Shown here one piece after another: positions 56,180 to 64,000 of a stretch of DNA of 64,000 nucleotides. Origin of the DNA: Anomaloglossus baeobatrachus (lineage: Eukaryota; Chordata; Amphibia; Anura; Aromobatidae); NCBI RefSeq assembly GCF_048569485.1, contig NC_134354.1, forward strand, positions 684,541,637 to 684,605,636, in the 5' to 3' direction. The notes beneath the pieces were generated by a model that saw only the letters and a program-made list of their open reading frames with translations, searched no databases and was not told the origin of the DNA. Position numbers and translations under genes: made by a program. Each line of letters begins with the position of its first letter. Within the stretch, counting starts at the first letter, position 1.

Positions 56180-56540
56180 GTAAAAATCACTCATAAATAG
56201 TGATGAGCGGACCTGTGGAACCCACACTGGGTTCAGCCAGACTTATAAAAAATTTGGTTCCGGACCCGAACTTGACCCTGGTTGCCAAACTCCATATAAG
56301 TCAATTTAGACTTGAACCCGAGTGCTGTAAAATGGTCGTAAGGGCTAGGGGGCTGCAAAAGGAAGCAAAGCGAGGACAATTGCCCTGCAAATAAATGTGG
56401 ATAGGGAATAATCAATAAAAACGTGATGTCCTGCCTGTTTTTCATAACCAGCGCAGGTAAAGCAGACAGCTGGGGGTTTCAATCCTCAGCTGTCAGTTTT
56501 ACTTTGGCTGGTTATCAAAAATAAAGATACCATAATGCTA
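56180..56540. repeat. Unclassified interspersed repeat (AGTGATGAGCGGACC...)
   Basis: Opens with TAGTGATGAGCGGACC, a start I associate with abundant frog repeats. Ends after GCTGTCAGTTTTACTTTGGC and TGGTTATCA. No coding domain. Confidence 0.35.
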
Positions 56541-56699
56541 ATGTGGCTCTTAGTGAAAATTAATTTGACACCCCTGGCATATAAGATACACCAAATAAAA
56601 AGCAATCCAGCAAAATTTCAACTCCAAATCAAAATGGCCACTAATATACATTTTTAAGCATTTGGTCCAAAGATTTAACTCTGTGCAATTGTAACTTTA

Positions 56700-57404
56700 T
56701 GTCATGGGTTAAGGGTCTGGTCCTGCAAATCCCGCAGTTGGTCTTCGGGTCTCCAACTTTCAGACAAAGCCAGGGACCATATTGATAAGACAATTAAGGT
56801 TTATTACCACTCCTGTCTTCTCCTTTGCTAACTGTTGAGGAGAGCCATAAAATGAAATACTTAATTAACCTCTGGACATAGAGCATTGTGGGAAATATGT
56901 CGATTTGCCTTACATAATTCAGCTCTCAGATCATACACATGACACAGATATAAAGATGGCTGCCATTTCCTGTTCACCACACCTTGCTTGGAATGCAGGG
57001 AATGAAAGAAGATACCATATAAGGGAAGACCCCTGGTAAAGCTAGAAGACAGCACAGACCAAACCATCAGCATGGATGCACCAGATGACGTCCCTCCCAT
57101 CACCATGGTTTCATCCACTGAAGTCAGACGCACCCATCAACAGCAACACGGATCTCCCCATTGGCTAGCTCATGAACTGTCCCACTAAATGGGCATATCT
57201 GAACTTGTGTACGCCCCTAGCCTATATCAAGAGGACGCATGTTCCTTCTCTGTCTGTTTGGTGCCATCTTTACTGTGACCAAGAAGAGATTTCATATCCG
57301 ACTGTGTCTGGTGTGAATTCTTTTATGCATGCACTTGGTATATACCAATTCGGCCAGGCAGTAGGCAACTAGTGATCTCTGGTTAAGAGTTCACCTTAAC
57401 ATAA
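56700..57404 (+). mobile_element. Possible retroviral-type LTR
   Basis: TGTCATGGGTTAAGGGTC to GAGTTCACCTTAACA, about 705 bp, with a U5-like CATATCCGACTGTGTCTGG near the end. No target repeat, second LTR or internal part, so the call is weak. Confidence 0.28.
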
Positions 57405-57689
57405 CTACATAGCACTTAATGATATTTAGTGTACTGAATGCTAAATATCAAGAAGTTTAAAGCATCTTCAAAAACAGAAAAAATAATAATAAGTCCCCAT
57501 GACAAAAAAAATCTGATTTTTCTTATATAAAATCAATTTTATTAAATACATATAAAAGAAAATAAAAAAACTTACAAATGTTAGGTATCCACACCACTGT
57601 AATAAAGTGAAGAATTCATTCAACATATTATTTGGTGTGAAACATGAAGAGTAAACAATATAAATAAAAAAAGCTAAACCAAAAATGGC

Positions 57690-57735
<46 letters not shown>

Positions 57736-57940
57736 TATATATATAGATATAGATATATATTTGCTTTGTAAAAAATATATACGTATCAATTATACAGCAC
57801 TTAAAAATATTACAATTTATCATAGATAAAACAAGATCATATAACCCTAAGTACATGAAAAGAAAAAAGAAATTATGGCTACTGAAAAGAAAAGGAACAA
57901 AATCAAAATTATAAAAAATGGCCAGTCATTAAGACATTAA
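57405..57940. other. AT-rich; (TA)n at about 57694-57770; no gene seen
   Basis: No element boundary recognised apart from the dinucleotide run. Confidence 0.5.
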
Positions 57941-58289
57941 GGGAAACAATCACGAGGATTTTTGTATGTAAGCTAAAGCCAGTGCTATACTGGTGCTATC
58001 AGGCTGATTCTCTACATACCATTACACCGTGTGCAGAATTATTAGGCAAATGAGTATTTTGATCACATGATAATTTTTATACATGTTGTCCTATTCCAAG
58101 CTGTATAGGCTTTAGAGCCAACTACCAATTAAGGCTGCTTTCACACATCCGTTTTTTGCCATCAGGCACAATCCGGTTTGTACCTGATGCAACGGATCCA
58201 TCGCAGATTGTGTAAAAACTGATGCGACGGATCAAGCAAAAAATGCATTCATTTTTTTTTTCTTTCTCATGCCAAGAGAGAGAGAGATC

Positions 58290-58905
58290 CTATCATCACC
58301 GCACACACCCCGGCACTACCGCCACCATCATCACCGCACACACCCCGGCACTACCGCCCTCATCATCACCGCACATCCCGTCACTATCGCCCCCATCATC
58401 ACCACACACACCCCGGCACTACCGCCCCCATCATCAACGCACACATCCCGGCACTACCGTCCCCATCATCACTGCACACATCCTGGCATTACCTCACCCA
58501 TCATCACCGCACATATCCCGACACTACCGCCCCCGTCATCACCGCACACACCCCGGCACTACCGTCCCTATCATCACTGCACACACCCTGGCACTACCGC
58601 CCCCATCATCACCACCGCACGCACCCCGGCACTACCACCCCTATCATCACCGCACACACGCAGGCACTACCGCACCCATCATCACCGCACACATGCAGGC
58701 ACTACCGCCCCCATCATCACCGCACACACCAGCACTACTGCCCTCATCGTCACCGCACAGACCCCAGCACTACTGTCCCCATCATCACTGCACACACCGG
58801 CACTACCGCCCCTATCATCACCGCACTCACCAGCACTACAGCCCCCATCATCACCGCACACACAGAACTACCACACCCATCATCACCGCACACACTGGCA
58901 CTACC
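58290..58905 (+). repeat. 35-bp minisatellite (CCATCATCACCGCACACACC...)
   Basis: About eighteen units of CCCCATCATCACCGCACACA plus CCCCGGCACTACCG. Two forward frames (58222-58917 and 58269-58997) stay open through it and read His/Thr/Pro-rich repeats. Treated as repeat translation. Confidence 0.92.
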
Positions 58906-59159
58906 TCAGTGATGTAACCGCAGACAGCGCGACTCACTTCAGTTTCTGCGTGGAGCTCACAGGAGCGGCGGTGTTCTCTCCTGTCAGCTTCATGTAGCAG
59001 AGCTGGATGCGTCGTGGGACCTCTGTGGATTACGTCGGACCTGGAGGGGTAATTGGGGATTTTAATAAAATGGTGAAAGAGGGTGTTTTTGTCTTTTATT
59101 CTAAATAAAGGATTTTTTCGTGTGTATGTGTTTATTTACTTTCACTTACAGGTTAATCA

Positions 59160-59690
59160 TTGGTGGTCTCTCATAGACGCCTGCCATGATTAATCTAGGA
59201 CTTAGTGGCAGCTATGGGCTGCCATTAACTCCTTATTACCCCGATTGCCACCGCACCAGGGCAATTCGGGATGAGCCGGGTAGAGTCCCGGGACTGTCGC
59301 ATCTAATGGATGCGGCAATTCCGGGCGGCTGCTGGCTGATATTTTTAGGCTGGGGGGCTCCCCATAACGTGGGGCTCCCCATCCTGAGAATACCAGCCTT
59401 CAGCCGTGTGGCTTTACCTTGGCTGGCATCAAAATTGGGGGGACCGCACGCCGTTTTTTTTTAAATTATTTATTTATTTATTTTACTGCAAGATATAGAC
59501 CCACCCACCAGCAGCTGTGATTGGTTGCAGTGAGACAGCTGTCACTCAGCGTGAGGGCATGTCTGCCTGCAACCAATCATAGGCGCCGGTGGGCGGGGGA
59601 AGCAGTGAATACAAAATGGAATAATGAGCGACCGGCATTTTCAAATCAGGAGAAGCCGCCAGAGCAGTGCGCAGCGCAGCGCCAGTGATC
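59160..59690. repeat. Shared module, copy 2
   Basis: Reverse complement of 51640-52190, including GACTTAGTGGCAGCTATGGG, CAGGGCAATTCGGGATGAGC and CCAATCATAGGCGCCGGTGG. Confidence 0.85.
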
Positions 59691-60237
59691 GGTGGGTGGG
59701 AGAGACAGTGAGTGAGTGAGAGAGTGAGTGAGTCAATGAGTGAGAGAGTCAGTGATTGATTTTCTGACCAGCATTGAATTTATATCACTTCTGGGCATGC
59801 TCAGAAGTAAAAACCGGATGCGGTACATGCTTCCGGTGTTTGACGCATGCCACCGGAACTGGCGCCCATAGACTTTCATTATGCACCATGCCGCACAGCA
59901 CCGCTGGCAAAAAACGTTCCTCTCTGCATCCTGTGCGGCTGCCGGAGTGACGATTTTTGCCGCAACCAGCAAAAACCGGATCAAACGCGAGTACATGTGG
60001 CACAATCCACCGCTAATAAAAGTCTATGAGGAAAAACGCATCTGGCGGAAAAAAAACCAATGCGTTTTTCCCGCAAAGCGCCGGATTGTGCCGCACGGCG
60101 AAAAACGGATGTGTTAAAGCAGCCTAAGTAAATCAGGTGATGTGCATCTCTGTAATAACGAGAGGTGTGGTGTAATGACATCAACACCCTATATAAGGTG
60201 TGCTTAATTATTAGGCAAGTTTCTTTCCTTTGGCAAA

Positions 60238-61252
60238 ATGGCTCAGAAGAGAGATTTGATGGGCTCTGAAAAGTCCAAAATTGTGAGATGTCTTGCAGAG
60301 GGATGCAGCAGTCTTGAAATTGCCAAACGTTTGAAGCGTGATCACCGAACAAACAAGCGTTTCATGGCAAATAGCTAACAGGGTCGCAAGAAGCGTGTTG
60401 GGCAAAAAGGTGCAAAATAACTGCCCATGAATTGAGGAAAATCAAGCATGAAGCTGCCAAGATGCCTTTTGCCCCCAATTTGGCCATATTTCAGAGCTGC
60501 AATGTTACTGGAGTATCAAAAAGCACAAGGTGTGCCATACTCAGGGACATGGCCATGGTAAGGAAGGCTGAAAAATGACCACCTTTGAACAAGAAACATA
60601 AGATAAAACGTCAAGCCTGGGCCAAGAAATTTCTTAAGACTCATCTTTCAAAGGTTTTATGGACTGATGAAATGAGAGTGACTCTTGATGAGCCAGATGG
60701 ATGGGCCAGAGGCTGGATCAGTAAAGGGCAGAGAGCTCCACTCCGACTCAGACGCCAACAAGGTGAAGGTGGGGTACTGGTATGGGTTGGTATCATCAAA
60801 GATGAACTTGTGGGACCTTTTCGGGTTGAGGATGGAGTGAAGCTCAACTCCCAGACCTACTGCCAGTTTCTGGAAGACAACTTCTTCAAGCAGTGATACA
60901 GGAAGAAGTCGGTATCGTTCAAGAAAAACATGATTTTCATGCAGGACAATGCTCCATCACATGCATCCAACTACTCCAGAGCGTGGCTGACCAGTTAAGG
61001 TCTGAAAGATGAAAAAATAATGACATGGCCCCCTTGTTCACCTGATCTGAACCCCATAGAGAACCTGTGGTCCCTCATAAAATGTGAGATCTACAGCGAG
61101 GGAAAACAGTACATCTCTCGGAACAGTGTCTGGAGGCTGTGGTGCCTGCTGCATGCAATGTTGATTGTAAACAGATCAAGCAACTGACAGAATCTATGGA
61201 TAGTAGGCTGTTGAGTGTCATCATAAAGAAAGGTGGCTATATTGGTCACTAA
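60238..61252 (+). pseudogene. Tc1 transposase, broken
   Basis: Starts MAQKRDLMGSEKSKIVRCLA (60238). The middle is open at 60585-60896: VLWTDEMRVTLDEPDGW with the first D. Then MQDNAPSHAS (second D, near 60943) and [15 protein letters not shown] (E, near 61040). It is interrupted by several stops and frame changes, including after FMANS (60376) and FFKQ (60896). Confidence 0.88.
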
Positions 61253-61606
61253 TTTTTTGGGGGTTTGTTTTTGTATGTTATAAATGTTTATTTCTAAATT
61301 TTGTGCAGTTATATTGGTTTACCTGGTGAAAATAAACAAGTGAGATGGGAATATATTTTGTTTTTATTAAGTTGCCTAATAATTCTGTACAGTAATAGTT
61401 ACCTACACAAACAGATATCCTCCTAGAATAGCCAAATCTAAAAAAAAAACCCACTCCAACTTCCAAAAATATTAAGCTTTGATATTTATGAGTCTTTTGG
61501 GTTGATTGAGAACATACCGTAGTTGTTGATCAATAATAAAAAAAAATCCTCTAAAATACAACTTGCCTAATAATTCTGCACACGGTGTAGTTGTCAGCTT
61601 GGATGT

Positions 61607-62197
61607 TTTAGGCTTTCAAATCCAAGAAAGTAAACTTCTTGGAATGGAGCAGATAATCTCTGGGTGCGTATTCATGTGGATTCCCGCCCCCTGCCTGTTG
61701 TTCCTCCCTCTGTCTGTTCTCTATGCTAATGTTACTATTCATCTTTTTCATCACTAAGCGCCCTCTTTGTGAAGATCCTGGTGCCCTGGGGTGCACGGTG
61801 TCCTGGGGCGGCACTGTGTCTTCTTCTGCAGCTAATCGCTATGATCAGCTGTTCTCCACTCCTGTTATGACCGCACGCGCTCCCGTGGTCACAATGAGAG
61901 CTGAAGAAGCGAGATCATGCGCCATTCACTCAGCTGCAAGACTAGAATAACAAGGGGGTAACACAAAGATGGCGCCGGAGATAAGCGCTATGCGCAGGCG
62001 CCAACTCCAACGCCATCTTAGTGACCAAAAAGATGAATAGTAACATTAGCATAGAGAACAGAGAGAGGGCGGAACAACAGACAGGGGGCAGGAATCCATA
62101 TGAATACCCACCCAGAGATTATCTGCTCCATTGCAACTGCCACTGAAGAAGCTGATGATTTTTTGAACTTTAGGCTTTCAAATCCAAGAAAGTAAAC
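61607..62197. mobile_element. Foldback element between 29-bp direct repeats
   Basis: TTTAGGCTTTCAAATCCAAG and AAAGTAAAC occurs at 61607-61635 and 62169-62197. The 533-bp insert has inverted arms of about 125 bp (about 61640-61765 and 62020-62140). Its centre holds AAGATGGCGCC, ATGCGCAGGCGCC and CGCCATCTT, which resemble YY1 and NRF1 promoter motifs. No coding part. Class uncertain; long target repeats and inverted ends are known for Penelope-like elements. Confidence 0.75.
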
Positions 62198-62289
62198 GAG
62201 TTGACCACTAATGGTATGTAGATAAGCAGCCCAATAGCACTGACTTCAGCTTCTATACGACAATCCTGATGATTGGTTCCCTTTAAAGG

Positions 62290-62700
62290 GGTTTTCCACT
62301 GCTTTTTCACCCCCTTGCCATATATCATAGTTCTTCTTAACAATACCTTTTGTAATATATTTGTATTGGATATATAGCTTTTATGAGCGCATCTCAGCAG
62401 GGATCACATAGTACTGGATTGTTATGCAGATTCTTCTTCCTTCTCTGTTATGTCTGATACTTCCTTTTCCGGCACAGAAATCAGACCAAATGAAAGAAAT
62501 TGTCACTGGGTTCCTGATGGTGGGTGTGGACCTTTTGGAGTTGATCACAATTCTGTCCCATGCAAGCTGAGCTGACAGTTTAATTCAGCAGTAAAAGCAG
62601 GGATCCAGACCTAGTGAAGGGCTGTGATCTACATTTCAAAAGCAAAGGGTTTAGGTAATCCAATTTCTGTCGTGGACAGCTGAAAAGTGCTGAATTTTTC
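62290..62700. other. No gene or element recognised
   Basis: AT-rich single-copy-looking sequence. Confidence 0.4.
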
Positions 62701-62705
62701 ATAAC

Positions 62706-62775
62706 AAGCACCATGTCAGGGCTGTACTGGTCATCTGGCAATTGCCAGATGGGCTGGTACCTACCCTGCACTACA
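62706..62775 (+). repeat. Diverged copy of the GGGCCGGACTGG repeat
   Basis: CATGTCAGGGCTGTACTGGT then GGCAATTGCCAGATGGGC, related to 14130-14222 and 25185-25265. Confidence 0.45.
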
Positions 62776-62789
62776 CTGACACTTGGTAT

Positions 62790-63905
62790 TGTAGCATCCA
62801 CGGGGCCGTAGGGTACTCGTCACCGGGCCAGTGGTTCCTTGGGGTAGCTGTGACTGGCCTGACCCGGTTCCGTGACCCCGTCGGCTACATGAAAAAAACC
62901 CCCCAAAAACAGCAAACGGACAAGTGTCCGAAACAGATAGGGATAGAAGGAGGGTGACGGGCCCTCCTGGGGTCTTGGCCTCCTCCGACGCCGACCCTTT
63001 CTGCGACTAGTCCTCTCCCAGAGGCAGTACTGGATGGGGAATGTGGATGGTGCGCAGCGCCACCTGCGGTATGCGCCCAGGAACTAGCCGCCGCTGCAAA
63101 GTCTCTCTCCGGGGCAGGTGTTATGTACAGCTGGGATGGTATCGCTCCCCACGGGCGGAGCGGGGTACCCCTGGAGGTTGGTGAGAATGGGGGCGGCAGT
63201 CCATGGGAGCGCCAGAGCGCAGGGCGGCGTCAGTTACTCACAGAATCACCAGGTGCGGGTTCCAGTCACTTTATTCACTGGTTCAGGTGTTATCGCACCC
63301 TGGGTCCTGGTTCTCGCCATCAGAGACTCCGGTCGCTTCCCGGGCAGGTCAGAGGCTGGATCCGGTTTGATAATCTGTGACCTCTCGCCTCCATGCACAA
63401 CTCTGTACTCCCCCGGTCCTGGCCCGAACGGCCGGCAGCCTGAGCCTCTCGTGGGTCAGACTCCTATCCCTTTCCCCAGGCTCCCTCTCTGCTGTCGCGC
63501 CGCAGCCACCGTGACTAGGGCTCTGTACCTCTCTCTTATGCTCAGTCCCATTCTCTGGCGATTACTCTCTTCTGGTCCACGATTACAGGTACCGGGTCCC
63601 GTCTCTATAGATGTTACTGGCCCCCAGCTTGGTGGTGCTGTCTGCTCGATGTTACATCCAGACAGCTCTGCGCTGCCTCCCTGAAAGCCTGATAGCTTCC
63701 CTTCAGGGAGCTGCACACGTCTGCTCTGTCTTGTGTCCAAGCTGTTCTGAGGTACAGTGAAACTGTTTTCTACTCCTAACTGCTCATGCCCCCACCACTT
63801 TCCCAAGTTGCTATGGCAACCTGGGTCAGCTAGCTAAGTCACTTCCTGTGTCTTGTAGAAATATTGTTAACCCTTTCCTAGTGACTGCTTCTCCCTGCTA
63901 TATGG
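62790..63905 (-). mobile_element. Gypsy-family solo LTR, minus strand
   Basis: Resembles LTRs M/P in layout (TGCGGTATGCGCCCAGGAAC matches their GGCGTCAC...GGTACTCC region in reverse). The 3' end is at TGTAGCATCC (62790). GGTAT before it and GGTAG after about 63903 may be the target repeat. Confidence 0.55.
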
Positions 63906-63914
63906 TAGTGTGTG

Positions 63915-64000
63915 TGACTCGCCCACCCCAGGGCTATGGGACACCCGGTGGTAGTCAGTGGTGGCTGGGCCCGGCTCCGTGGCCCTGGTGGGTGTCAGTA
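63915..64000 (-). mobile_element. 3' end of a LTR of the window-start Gypsy family
   Basis: The reverse complement matches 3804-3909 (TACTGACACCCACCAGGGCC to GGGCGAGTCA), with about 20 bp missing. Runs off the window edge. Confidence 0.85.

Larger units (their letters stand above)
58143..60124. mobile_element. 2-kb TAA-flanked element (family 5)
   Basis: Ends GGCTGCTTTCACACATCCG and CGGATGTGTTAAAGCAGCC, TAA on both sides (58140-58142, 60125-60127). It holds a 35-bp minisatellite and the module shared with 51640-52190. No transposase. Confidence 0.8.
58025..61587 (+). mobile_element. Tc1-like transposon split by a TAA element
   Basis: Termini CACCGTGTGCAGAATTATTA and its complement at 61587, TA on both sides (58023-58024, 61588-61589). 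About 1,580 bp after removing the nested 58143-60124. Confidence 0.9.
57941..62281. mobile_element. Outer MITE split by two insertions
   Basis: The left piece 57941-58022 (GGGAAACAATCACGAGG to CTACATACC) faces an inverted right piece at 62208-62281 (GGTATGTAGATAAG to GATTGGTTCCC). Between them lie a Tc1 (58025-61587) and a foldback element. Without these the MITE is about 230 bp. Confidence 0.65.

Noticed and set aside
62742-63806. Several frames of 70-188 codons
   Set aside because: They lie in a minus-strand LTR; composition only, no domain.

Overview
The window is eukaryotic, and its repeat content points to a vertebrate, most likely a frog or toad. It is full of Tc1-like transposons, Ty3/Gypsy LTRs, Penelope-like tails, CR1/L2-like LINE pieces and many non-autonomous elements flanked by TAA. 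Almost every long open frame is transposon coding sequence or translated satellite. The organism call rests on recognising repeat types from memory; no search was run.

Layout. 1-3909: the 3' half of a Ty3/Gypsy element (RNase H-integrase, polypurine tract, 3' LTR). 3910-26290: a tandem segmental duplication with unit A (3910-13035, left part displaced by the LTR), unit B (14078-25130, about 11.05 kb) and a partial unit C (25131-about 26290). Each full unit carries, in order, several different minisatellites, a small transcription-unit-like locus coding an arginine-rich, protamine-like peptide, an A-rich satellite, a Gypsy 3' LTR, a Tc1 transposase fragment, and an LTR inserted inside another LTR. 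Comparing units gives exact empty sites for later insertions. 27153-30671: a 145-bp-arm palindrome, an LTR fragment, and a fossil Gypsy gag/protease region with a SCAN-like segment. 30789-39013: a cluster of TAA-flanked elements, a minimal hammerhead ribozyme on the minus strand (33012-33053), and a tandem array of a 1,014-bp composite. 39014-45930: Tc1, LTR and Penelope-like remains plus old degenerate repeats. 46080-50820: a CR1/L2-like LINE interrupted by an LTR, a Tc1, another LTR and a TAA element. 50823-56095: two Tc1-like hosts with nested insertions. 57941-62281: an outer element holding a Tc1 that itself holds a 2-kb TAA element, plus a foldback element between 29-bp direct repeats. 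62706-64000: minus-strand LTRs.

The best candidate for something new is the duplicated protamine-like locus. It has a TATA box with a TGAGGTCA (CRE-like) element upstream, a 68-bp GT-AG intron whose removal joins two arginine-rich segments in one frame, a stop just after, and an AATAAA signal. The main doubt is that neither copy has an in-frame AUG downstream of the TATA box. Other notable items are the hammerhead, a roughly 500-bp module shared in opposite orientation by two TAA elements with different ends, the long palindrome, the 1,014-bp MITE tandem array and the multi-level nests.
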